From the NCBI GenBank assembly GCA_007134165.1, contig SLLJ01000177.1, forward strand, positions 1-9,174: a stretch of 9,174 bases of DNA, in the 5' to 3' direction. The position numbers and the translations under genes are program-made. The stretch's first letter is position 1. Each line of letters opens with the position of its first letter. Below, piece after piece: positions 1 to 6,364 of the stretch. Source of the stretch: Nitriliruptoraceae bacterium. Its GTDB lineage: Bacteria > Actinomycetota > Nitriliruptoria > Nitriliruptorales > Nitriliruptoraceae. The notes beneath the pieces are model-generated. The model did no database searches. It was not told where the DNA came from and was given only the letters and a program-made list of their open reading frames with translations.

Positions 1-934
1 GATCGACGAGGCGCTCATCCCGGACGTGCCGTAGCGCCTTCGCCTCGGTCATGAGTCGTTGGTTGAAGCGGGGTTCCTGGGTGATCTTGAGCACGTGCGT
101 CGGATCGTGGTGCCCGCGCTCGGTCAACAGGAACAACGGCTTCTGGGATCGATACCCCCGCGCGGGAGCGAAAGCCCATCGGGCCTGGTCGAGGTCGACC
201 CCTGCGGACTCAGCGACATCCGACACCCACTGCGGCGGCCGACCAAGATCGGACGTCGGGTGCCCGATCAGGATCGCGTCCGCTTCGACCCGCCGGTCGA
301 CGCCCCCCGGTCGCATCGGCCGCAAGTCGGAAGCGTGGGCCCGAGACGCCCGCGACGGTCCGCGGCCAACCGCACGGGCGGCTCGCGTCCGGGTGAGAAC
401 CGACGCGTTGGCGATTCGACGTCGGAACCGCGATCTCGCGTTCAAAGGCTGGTGCTCGGGCACGATGAGCACGTTGGCCGGCTGGCTCGACGCACCGGAG
501 GGATCGCTGCCGGTCGGCCCCATGCACAGCGCACGCACCGGTTGGGACGTCAGCAGCCCGATCGCGTTCGACCCACCGGCCTTCACGACTCCGGCACGCA
601 TGATCGCGATGCAGGCGTCGCCGGCCAACGAGTCACGCAGCTGGCACGCGAGCATCGGATCCGCGTGCAGCAGCTCGTGCACCTCGCCGTCCAGCAGCAC
701 GAGATCCGCGGGTCGAGTGATCGTGGCCAGCTGCTCGGTGGTCGGTGGCCGCGCGAAGACCTGGACCGAGGCGCCGGCGGCCGTGAGGCGGTCCATGACG
801 GTAACCGACAGGTCGCCGAAGCACAGCACGTGTGCGGGTTCGAGCGTCGGCAGGAGGAACGTCCAGGCGAAAGCGTCGCGCGACGCGACGTTCGCACCAA
901 CCGCCAGGTCGCTCTCGAGCAGTTCGGCAAACAC
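1..934 (-). CDS. Kinase-like protein with possible Rossmann-like N-terminal region (3' end outside window)
   Basis: This GTG-initiated frame is open for 311 codons from 934 to the left edge and encodes a protein missing its C-terminus. Residues about 30-115 alternate hydrophobic strands and helices (HVLCFGD at 35-41, VMDRLTAAGASVQVFA at 46-61, ADLVLLDG at 76-83), suggesting a Rossmann or methyltransferase-like domain, though no clear SAM-binding glycine motif is visible. Residues 167-215 form an arginine-rich linker. At 267-305, FLLTE, then HVLKI with Lys283, then Glu297 in a following helix, resemble the N-lobe of aminoglycoside-phosphotransferase-type kinases; the catalytic lobe would lie beyond the window. 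The GTG directly follows the TAG of the ParB-like gene in the same frame, with only a weak GGGG about 9 nt upstream, so reinitiation is likely. That it is coding is fairly sure; the kinase call is an inference and the substrate is unknown. Confidence 0.68.
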   Translation of the reverse strand, partial: MFAELLESDLAVGANVASRDAFAWTFLLPTLEPAHVLCFGDLSVTVMDRLTAAGASVQVFARPPTTEQLATITRPADLVLLDGEVHELLHADPMLACQLRDSLAGDACIAIMRAGVVKAGGSNAIGLLTSQPVRALCMGPTGSDPSGASSQPANVLIVPEHQPLNARSRFRRRIANASVLTRTRAARAVGRGPSRASRAHASDLRPMRPGGVDRRVEADAILIGHPTSDLGRPPQWVSDVAESAGVDLDQARWAFAPARGYRSQKPLFLLTERGHHDPTHVLKITQEPRFNQRLMTEAKALRHVRDERLVD

Positions 935-1786
935 CTAGCGCAGCCCCAGTCGCTCGGCCTTGTGCGCACCCCGTTCGTCGAAAAGCTTGTCGAACAACCG
1001 CTGAGCGACCGCAGGTGGGAACACTCCGTAGCGGCCATCGGTCCATCGGTGGAGTTCGCGCTGGTCGACAACGGGCGGATGCCCGCGGTGTGGTCGTGCC
1101 AGGACTCGCGTCACCCCGAGCGCCTCGAAGGCCGCCAGCCGATGGTTGCCATGGAACACCACAAAGCGGTAGTCGTCGTCCCGGACCAGGAAGTAGCCGG
1201 TGAGGTGACCATCAGGGAACTCCGTCGGGCGGTAGCCCCGGCTGCGGAGGCTCTCGTAGGCCGTCCAGGTGCGTTGCAGTTGCAAGCGGCCGAACTCGGG
1301 CGGGTGCGGACCGAACTGTTGCCGGGCGCCCTTCTGCGTGTGGGGAGAGGCGAGGATCTCGTCGACCCGCCGTGGTGTGAGAGCCCACAGGTGCTTGAAC
1401 AAGGGCAGAAGCGCCGGCCACGTGGCGATGGGGTCCAGCAGGTCTCGGACGTCTTCGAGCAGCACCTCCTGGACCGTTGTCGGCTGAAACCCGTCGTAGA
1501 AGCGGCGAAGTGCCGAATCCTCGTAGGGAAGGTCGGGGTCGTGGATCAGCTGCTGAAGGCTTTCCCGGTACGGATGCCAGCCGTTGGGGTGGTAGGAGAA
1601 TGCGCAGGGCGTCGTCACCCGATCGAGGTCGACCTCGAACGCGGTGGTCTGCGCAAACCCCGAAATCACCGGTTCGGGCAGGCGCATTCGCTGCACCGAA
1701 TACGCGTGTCGTTGCCGCACGCCCCCGGAACCAACCAGCGCATAGCCGGCCTTCTGCAAGCCGTAGTCAACCAATCGCCTCATCAC
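935..1786 (-). CDS. ParB/Srx-fold-like protein of a polysaccharide locus
   Basis: This 283-residue protein has, near its C-terminus, a segment typical of the ParB N-terminal/sulfiredoxin-like fold. Residues 178-200 (ESL, RGYRPTEF, YFLV) lead into the nucleotide-binding-type motif GNHRLAAFEALG at 213-224 (Gly213, His215, Arg216). Residues 1-170 match no family I recognise; they hold no signal peptide or membrane segment, so the protein is probably cytoplasmic. No DNA-binding helix-turn-helix region like that of chromosome-partitioning ParB is evident, and no ParA partner is nearby, so plasmid partition is unlikely. Starts are tandem GTG (1786) and ATG (1783). The GTG overlaps the stop of the upstream ABC exporter by 4 nt, implying translational coupling. 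The gene ends in TAG directly followed by the GTG of the next gene. A CTP- or ATP-dependent role in glycan or sugar-phosphate metabolism is conceivable but unproven. Confidence 0.75.
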   Translation of the reverse strand: MMRRLVDYGLQKAGYALVGSGGVRQRHAYSVQRMRLPEPVISGFAQTTAFEVDLDRVTTPCAFSYHPNGWHPYRESLQQLIHDPDLPYEDSALRRFYDGFQPTTVQEVLLEDVRDLLDPIATWPALLPLFKHLWALTPRRVDEILASPHTQKGARQQFGPHPPEFGRLQLQRTWTAYESLRSRGYRPTEFPDGHLTGYFLVRDDDYRFVVFHGNHRLAAFEALGVTRVLARPHRGHPPVVDQRELHRWTDGRYGVFPPAVAQRLFDKLFDERGAHKAERLGLR

Positions 1787-3585
1787 GATGCCGCTGCCAT
1801 GGTTCGGAAATCACGGTTGCGATCGAGCAGTTCGTCGTAGCTACCGCAGTCGGTAACCCGTCCGTGTTGCAGGATGACGATGCGGTCACATCCTCTGATG
1901 GTCGTCAGCCTGTGCGCGATCGTGATGATCGTGCGCTCTCCACGTAGCGCCTCGAGGGCTGACACGATCTCGTTCTCGGTCACGGTATCGAGCGCGGACG
2001 TTCCCTCGTCGAAAACAAGGACCCGCGGCTGGTGGTAGAGGGCACGCGCGATGGCGATCCGCTGGCGTTGACCACCCGAGACACGGACTCCTCGCTCGCC
2101 GACCAGCGTCTCGAGACCGTCGGGGAGGCGGTCGACGAACTCGCGCAACTGCGACATGCTGATGGCGGCTTGGAGTCGGGCGTCATCCACCTCCTCGTCG
2201 CGGAGCCCCAAGCAGATGTTGCGCCGGAGCGTGTCGTCCACGAGGAACACCATCTGGGAGACCACGCCGAGGTTTGCCTGCCAGGCCGATGGCGACGTGC
2301 GGATGTCGACGCCGTCGACGAGGACCCGGCCGGCGGTCGGTGGAATCAGCCCCATCAGCACGTCCACGAGGGTGCTCTTGCCGCCGCCCGTTGGCCCGAC
2401 GATGCCGACGGATTCTCCCACTCGGATGGTGAGGTCGATGCCATGCAACACATCGGTTTCGGTGCCTTCGTAGCGATATCGGACGTCTTCGATGCGGATG
2501 TCTCTCTCGAACGGCATCAGGTGCGACGACGGCGCGAGAGGCTGCCTTGACGCTTCGCGTTCGATGAGGACGACATCGGCGTACAGATCGTCGACGGCCG
2601 GTGCGGCAAACTTGAGCGCGTTCAGACCCGAGAGGATGTCGGTCAGTGGCGGCTTGAGTCGGAGCGCCGAGTAGCCGAAGAGGGCGAGCACCGAGAGGGT
2701 GTCGGTGGCCGAACCGCCACGCAGGATAGTCAGCGCGAAGAACGCGACGATGAAGAGCATCAGCGACGTCTCGATCACTTCGCGCGGAGCCTGCTTCGCC
2801 GCCTGCCGCAGGTACTGGGCCCTAGCGAACGACTGACGCTGACGGCGGTACTCCTCGCTGAACAGTCGCTCACGGCCGAGCACCTTGATGTCCCGCACAC
2901 CACCCAAGCTCTGTTGCAGGGTCTTCAGGCTGGCCTTGGACAGGTGCTGGCTGCGTGCACCCATCCGCTTGACTCTGGGGTGGAGGACCCAGAGCACCGC
3001 ATAGGTCATGGGTCCGAGGAACGCGAGCGCCAGGATCGCCGCAAGGGGGGCTGTTGCCAGCAGCACGGTGAGTATCCCGATGACGATCAGGATGCTGGAA
3101 ACCATCATTGCGAAGGTGCCGAGCACTTCGCGAACGAAGACCTGCACGCTGTCATGGCTGTTTCGGATCAGCTCCGAGGAATTGCGACGGAGGTGGAACC
3201 CGTACGGCATCGACAGGTAGCCATCGAGCAGCCTCGACGACAGTCGTGCTCCCGCCGTGTGGACGACCCGTCCTTGCCAGTAGGCCTCCGCGATCTTCAC
3301 GGACGCCCGGATGAGGAAGAAGGCGGCGATGATCGCGGCGGCCATCAACAACTGTTCCTGCCGATCCGCGCCAGGAAGGATCTCGTCGAGATCGCCAACC
3401 AGGGGCAGATCGAGCTGGTCGGTGCCGGTGATCAGACCCATCAGGAGCAGCACCATGACCGCCCCTGTTGCTTCGAGGACGCTGACGACGACGGCCAACA
3501 GCGCGAGCACCAGCCAGCGGACCCACGTTCTCCACGACCGCCAGCCACCGACGAGGTACAGACTCTTGCGAATGATGCTTGTCAT
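1783..3585 (-). CDS. ABC exporter, fused permease-ATPase (MsbA/PglK type)
   Basis: This 600-residue half-transporter should dimerise in the cytoplasmic membrane and move a lipid-linked glycan, glycolipid or similar substrate using ATP. An ABC transmembrane domain covers about residues 20-330, with hydrophobic segments near 22-52, 79-97, 156-177, 180-200 and 273-290. The ATPase domain follows: Walker A GPTGGGKST with Lys403, Q-loop Gln444, signature SGGQ at 503-506, Walker B ending in Asp526-Glu527, and H-loop His558. All catalytic residues are present, so it should be active. The ATG at 3585 is chosen because it gives the usual family length and has GAGAG about 7 nt upstream; the frame stays open to 4671, but that stretch is the antisense of the divergent genes. 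It heads a minus-strand operon with the ParB-like gene. Closest known types are MsbA and the oligosaccharide flippase PglK; the substrate is not readable from sequence. Confidence 0.93.
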   Translation of the reverse strand: MTSIIRKSLYLVGGWRSWRTWVRWLVLALLAVVVSVLEATGAVMVLLLMGLITGTDQLDLPLVGDLDEILPGADRQEQLLMAAAIIAAFFLIRASVKIAEAYWQGRVVHTAGARLSSRLLDGYLSMPYGFHLRRNSSELIRNSHDSVQVFVREVLGTFAMMVSSILIVIGILTVLLATAPLAAILALAFLGPMTYAVLWVLHPRVKRMGARSQHLSKASLKTLQQSLGGVRDIKVLGRERLFSEEYRRQRQSFARAQYLRQAAKQAPREVIETSLMLFIVAFFALTILRGGSATDTLSVLALFGYSALRLKPPLTDILSGLNALKFAAPAVDDLYADVVLIEREASRQPLAPSSHLMPFERDIRIEDVRYRYEGTETDVLHGIDLTIRVGESVGIVGPTGGGKSTLVDVLMGLIPPTAGRVLVDGVDIRTSPSAWQANLGVVSQMVFLVDDTLRRNICLGLRDEEVDDARLQAAISMSQLREFVDRLPDGLETLVGERGVRVSGGQRQRIAIARALYHQPRVLVFDEGTSALDTVTENEIVSALEALRGERTIITIAHRLTTIRGCDRIVILQHGRVTDCGSYDELLDRNRDFRTMAAAS

Positions 3586-3814
3586 CTGGGCGCTCTCGCT
3601 GGACCGCACCTGCAGGTCGTGGACGTTGCCGGTCGTCCAGGTTGTCCGGCGGGAGTGTATCCACGGGCCTACCACCCGCCGGATCGTGTTCTGCGCCGCG
3701 CGAAGTGCCACGTGACCTGTCGGGCAGGCCTGGGCCGATCCGTATCCTGGTCGTCTCGGGAGCCGCGCTGCCCATGATGCCGGCGACCCGCGATCGACGG
3801 TGAGACGGCGCCAG

Positions 3815-3820
3815 TATGAT
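3815..3820 (+). promoter_or_regulatory. Candidate -10 hexamer (TATGAT)
   Basis: TATGAT matches the sigma-70-type -10 consensus at five of six bases and is one of the few AT-rich words in the intergenic region. Transcription from it would begin near 3827 and lead into the small ORF at 3924 and the glycosyltransferase operon. No good -35 box lies at 16-18 nt; the best upstream word, TCGACG at 3794-3799, gives a 15-nt spacer. Weak evidence. Confidence 0.22.
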
Positions 3821-3826
3821 CTTGGA

Positions 3827-4036
3827 TCACCCCAAGAGCCTGGCAGTCCTCGCAGCCGCCGCCACGAGCCCGTGGTCTCCCTGATCGGCGTCCGGGGGCT
3901 CATGGCTCCCGGTGGAGGGACCAATGAGCACCAAGGACTGGGCCGTGCACGTCGCCGTGAATGCGGCCACCGCGAGAACTCGGGCGGCGAGGAGCAGCCC
4001 GCATCGCCAGACGCCGGAGCCGCGGCTGTCGCACAC
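3827..4036 (-). CDS. Small hydrophobic protein, possible VanZ-like remnant
   Basis: This GTG-initiated frame of 69 codons has high G/C at third positions (about 58 of 69). It encodes a basic start, a hydrophobic segment (about residues 13-39: GLLLAARVLAVAAFT... through SLVLIG), a short Gly/Pro/Asp stretch containing DADQGDH, and a second Ala-rich segment ending at LLG. The order of hydrophobic helix, short loop with an Asp-x-x-x-His-like element, then a second helix is reminiscent of the N-terminus of VanZ-like membrane proteins, which often occur in surface-polysaccharide loci. However, it is far too short for that family, lacks the expected later helices in any frame, and has no visible ribosome binding site; an in-frame stop lies five codons upstream of the GTG. 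It could be a degraded gene or a chance frame. It overlaps the plus-strand ORF at 3924-4136, and probably at most one of the two is real. Confidence 0.22.
   Translation of the reverse strand: MCDSRGSGVWRCGLLLAARVLAVAAFTATCTAQSLVLIGPSTGSHEPPDADQGDHGLVAAAARTARLLG
3914..3919 (+). promoter_or_regulatory. Ribosome binding site GGAGGG for small ORF
   Basis: GGAGGG lies 4 nt before the ATG at 3924 and closely matches the anti-Shine-Dalgarno complement at workable spacing. It is the best-placed ribosome binding site I see in the window, and it is the main reason to take the following small ORF seriously. Confidence 0.4.
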
Positions 4037-4136
4037 GCTTGCACGACGTCATGCATCGCACTTCGTGACCCCGTTCCCCTGCGCACTGCTCCCGTGTTCG
4101 GCGCGGCGTCCCCTGCCGCCTCCCACCGGAGGATGA
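3924..4136 (+). CDS. Small ORF upstream of and overlapping the glycosyltransferase
   Basis: This 70-codon frame starts at an ATG served by GGAGGG and ends in TGA at 4134-4136, overlapping the glycosyltransferase ATG (4133) as ATGA. The product (starting MSTKDWAVHVAVNAA) is basic and Arg/Pro-rich, with two cysteines in a short C-terminal segment; it has no membrane span or domain I recognise. About 54 of 70 codons end in G or C, with the 3' half less biased than the 5' half. The layout suggests either a real small protein or a leader ORF whose translation sets re-initiation at the glycosyltransferase, whose own GGAGG abuts its ATG and is poorly spaced. It overlaps the minus-strand candidate at 3827-4036. 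Function unknown. Confidence 0.33.
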   Translation: MSTKDWAVHVAVNAATARTRAARSSPHRQTPEPRLSHTLARRHASHFVTPFPCALLPCSARRPLPPPTGG

Positions 4137-5239
4137 GCCGCGTCCTCGTCGTCGGAAAGGGACCGCCGGAGCGCGGCGGGATCGCCGCGTTTCTGTCGAT
4201 GCTGATGTCAAGCCGTCTGACGGATGCCCACGAGTTGCGACTACTGAACGTGACGCGGGAGAGCGAACCGCAAGGCGGCAAGCTGAACTCGGCGAACGTC
4301 CGCAGGACAACGTCCGATGCCGCGGCGGTATGGCGTGCGGCCGGCGGTTGTGACGTCGTGCACATCCACTCTGCGCTGGCCCCTCTCGTGACACTGGTCC
4401 GAGCTTCCCTCTTCGCCCTGGCGGCCCGAAGCCGCGGCGCGAAGGTCGTGTTGCACGCGCATGGCGGACTCTTCATCGAGTGGAGCGCGAATCCATGGCG
4501 GCGGCGAGTTGCCAGGGCGCTGCTGTTGCCTGCGACGGTGGTCGTACCGGTCGCGTCGTGCGTTGCCCGGGCCCTGCGGCGTTGTGTCGCACCGCAGCGG
4601 ATCGTGCTGATCCCCAACGGCGTCGACACGGAGCACTTCTCGCCCGGCACCGCCCAGGTCCGATCGGTCACGGCCGGGCGACCACCGCGGATCCTCTACG
4701 CAGGACATCTCACCCCCCGGAAGGGAGTGCTCGACCTACTCGAAGCATCGACCCAGCTGGAACGCAACGGAATCGTCCACGAGCTTTGGGTCGCCGGCGG
4801 CACCCCGGACGAAGGGCCCGAAGCGGAACGACGCGTCCGTGAAGCCGCGGCGAGCACCAACGTCCACCTGCTCGGCAGCTTGGACCGCGCCGCGATGGCG
4901 GATCGGTACCGGGCGGCCGATGTCTTCTGCCTGCCATCGTGGTGGGAGGCGATGCCGTTGACCGTCCTCGAGGCGATGGCGACCGGACTGCCGGTCGTCG
5001 CTACGGATGTGGGCGACGTGGGACGACTCGTCGAAGACGGTGTGTCGGGGTTTCTCGTCCCCCCTCGCTCGCCTGACCAGCTTGCGGAGCGCCTTGCGAC
5101 CCTGATCACCCGCCCCGACCACGCCCGGAGGATGGGTGCTGCCGGGCGCCAACGCATCGTCACCGGCTTTGATGTCGAGCACACCCTCGACCAGCTGGAC
5201 CATCTCTACCGCCGTCTCGGCAGGCACCACACCTCATGA
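4133..5239 (+). CDS. GT4-family glycosyltransferase
   Basis: This 368-residue retaining glycosyltransferase should transfer a sugar from a nucleotide-sugar donor to a lipid-linked or polymer acceptor on the cytoplasmic face of the membrane. It has a GT-B layout: an N-terminal Rossmann half starting SRVLVVGKGPPERGG (glycine loop 9-16), CDVVHIHS (73-80) and KVVLHAHGG (104-112), the linker IPNGVD (160-165), then the donor half ILYAGHLTPRKGVL (187-200, with Arg196-Lys197). The EX7E motif is Glu272-Glu280 within WWEAMPLTVLE. Length is normal for GT4. The ATG at 4133 is chosen because the family fold begins there; the frame is open back to 3800, but the extra residues look non-coding. GGAGG directly abuts this ATG, an unusual spacing that suggests coupling to the small ORF upstream. 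It overlaps the next gene by ATGA. Sugar specificity cannot be read. Confidence 0.93.
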   Translation: MSRVLVVGKGPPERGGIAAFLSMLMSSRLTDAHELRLLNVTRESEPQGGKLNSANVRRTTSDAAAVWRAAGGCDVVHIHSALAPLVTLVRASLFALAARSRGAKVVLHAHGGLFIEWSANPWRRRVARALLLPATVVVPVASCVARALRRCVAPQRIVLIPNGVDTEHFSPGTAQVRSVTAGRPPRILYAGHLTPRKGVLDLLEASTQLERNGIVHELWVAGGTPDEGPEAERRVREAAASTNVHLLGSLDRAAMADRYRAADVFCLPSWWEAMPLTVLEAMATGLPVVATDVGDVGRLVEDGVSGFLVPPRSPDQLAERLATLITRPDHARRMGAAGRQRIVTGFDVEHTLDQLDHLYRRLGRHHTS

Positions 5240-6363
5240 CGAAGCGACGGACCTGGCTCGCGGTCATGATGGTCACGAGTCTGACCATCCTTGCATGCAC
5301 GACGACCGATGCCAGCGACCAAGCTCAGCAGGGCCGTGACGGCGGCGACGCGGACGCGGCCCTCGACGACCAACCGGCGACGCAGGTGCCGGGCACCGAC
5401 ACGACGTCGCGAACGCTGTGGGTGGCGCCCGACGGACGCGACGAGGGTCGCGGGTCCCGAGAGGATCCGTGGCGCACGTTGGAGACCGCCTTGGAGCGCC
5501 TCGAACCCGGCGACGTCCTGCACCTTGCGCACGGTGAGTACCGCGAACGAATCCGGTACCCCTCACTCCGCCCTGCCACGCGCGACCGACCGATCACGGT
5601 GACCGCCGCACCGGGAGCCGACCCGCTGATCCGAGGCCTGCTCTGGGTTCGCGATGCCGACTACTGGACCTTCGCGGGAGTCAACGTGACCTGGGATGAC
5701 GAGCACAACCAGAGCGATGAGCACATGGTGAAGTTCGACGGAGGGCGAGGCTGGCAGTTCGTCGGCGCCGAGGTCTTTGGAGCCCGGTCCTTCGCCGCCA
5801 TCCTCGTTGCGGGCGCACCCAGCGGCTGGCGGCTCGCCGATCTCTGCGTCCACGACACGGCCCCCTCCAACGGGATCAACCAAGACCACCTCGTCTACGT
5901 CAACAACGGGCCGAATGCGGGCCCCGGCATGATCACGAACAGCCTGCTGTTCGGCGCGCCCAACGGATCGGGTATCAAGCTCGGTGGGCCCAGCCGGGAT
6001 TCGGGCGGCGCATCCAACGTGACCGTTCGGCGCAACACCATCGTCCAAGCAGCGCAACCCATCCTGCTTGCGTGGGGCGCAGCGGACATCCTGATCGACG
6101 AGAACATCCTGGGTGGCGCCGGCGACGGGTACGGGACCATCCGTGGCTACCGGCTGGATGGTCTCGGAAACCGGGCGAACGGCAACGTCGGCTTCGACGC
6201 GGTCGCGCTCGTCCTCAACGACGACGGCCACCGGGGCGTGAAAGCTGACGACACCAACCGCTTTCCGGTCGATCCGCAGTTCGATCAGACCGAATCCTGC
6301 GAAGGATTCCGGGCGCAAGCACCCCTCGCGGCGCACGCCGGCCACCTCAGCGCATCCCGCTAG
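5236..6363 (+). CDS. Secreted lipoprotein with right-handed beta-helix fold
   Basis: This 375-residue protein starts with basic residues, a hydrophobic stretch and a lipobox ending LAC at Cys21, so it is probably lipid-anchored outside the cytoplasmic membrane. A low-complexity Asp/Gln/Thr linker runs to about residue 58. LWVAPDGRDEGRGS (61-74), PWRTLETALERLEPGDVLHLAHGEY (78-102) is the usual N-terminal cap of DUF1565/pectate-lyase-like beta-helix proteins. Repeating strand units follow (for example DYWTFAGVNV 142-151, NVTVRRNTIV 261-270, DILIDENIL 284-292), with NQDHLVYVNNG at 215-225. Relatives include polysaccharide lyases, epimerases and binding proteins; catalytic residues cannot be assigned, so the activity is open. 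The start overlaps the glycosyltransferase stop (ATGA), so the two are co-translated, suggesting it acts on the polymer made here. Its stop shares a palindrome with the converging gene. Confidence 0.85.
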   Translation: MTKRRTWLAVMMVTSLTILACTTTDASDQAQQGRDGGDADAALDDQPATQVPGTDTTSRTLWVAPDGRDEGRGSREDPWRTLETALERLEPGDVLHLAHGEYRERIRYPSLRPATRDRPITVTAAPGADPLIRGLLWVRDADYWTFAGVNVTWDDEHNQSDEHMVKFDGGRGWQFVGAEVFGARSFAAILVAGAPSGWRLADLCVHDTAPSNGINQDHLVYVNNGPNAGPGMITNSLLFGAPNGSGIKLGGPSRDSGGASNVTVRRNTIVQAAQPILLAWGAADILIDENILGGAGDGYGTIRGYRLDGLGNRANGNVGFDAVALVLNDDGHRGVKADDTNRFPVDPQFDQTESCEGFRAQAPLAAHAGHLSASR

Positions 6364-6364
6364 C
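6359..6364. other. Shared palindromic stop site (GCTAGC) of two convergent genes
   Basis: The beta-helix gene ends with TAG at 6361-6363 on the plus strand, and the converging polymerase gene ends with TAG at 6362-6360 on the minus strand. Both lie inside the perfect palindrome GCTAGC, so the genes overlap tail to tail by 4 bp and no intergenic terminator is possible. Each transcript must therefore end within, or run into, the opposite gene. Confidence 0.9.

Larger units (their letters stand above)
3586..4132. other. Divergent intergenic region with small ORF candidates
   Basis: About 550 bp separate the divergent starts of the ABC exporter and the glycosyltransferase. Promoters for both operons are expected here. 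The region stays GC-rich, and most long open frames in it look like compositional noise. The parts worth keeping are a TATGAT hexamer at 3815-3820, a GGAGGG ribosome binding site at 3914-3919 serving a 70-codon plus-strand ORF, and an overlapping 69-codon minus-strand hydrophobic ORF. I see no tRNA, no clear terminator and no convincing riboswitch-like structure. Confidence 0.6.

Noticed and set aside
59..1840. Plus-strand open frame of 593 codons
   Set aside because: It lies exactly in codon register opposite the ParB-like and kinase-like minus-strand genes, spans both of them, is rich in Arg/Gln/His/Val and has no recognisable domain. It is the antisense shadow of two GC3-rich genes.
2914..3777. 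Plus-strand open frame opposite the ABC membrane domain
   Set aside because: Arg/Gln/Asp/His-rich antisense of membrane helices, with no recognised motif.
3800..4132. N-terminal extension of the glycosyltransferase to 479 residues
   Set aside because: The GT4 fold begins at the ATG at 4133, and the upstream residues show no conserved pattern; the small ORF in another frame has the better ribosome binding site.
3586..4671. N-terminal extension of the ABC exporter frame to 962 residues
   Set aside because: The extra 362 residues are low-complexity, Arg/Pro/Ser-rich, antisense to the glycosyltransferase, and would make the protein far longer than its family. The ATG at 3585 gives normal length.
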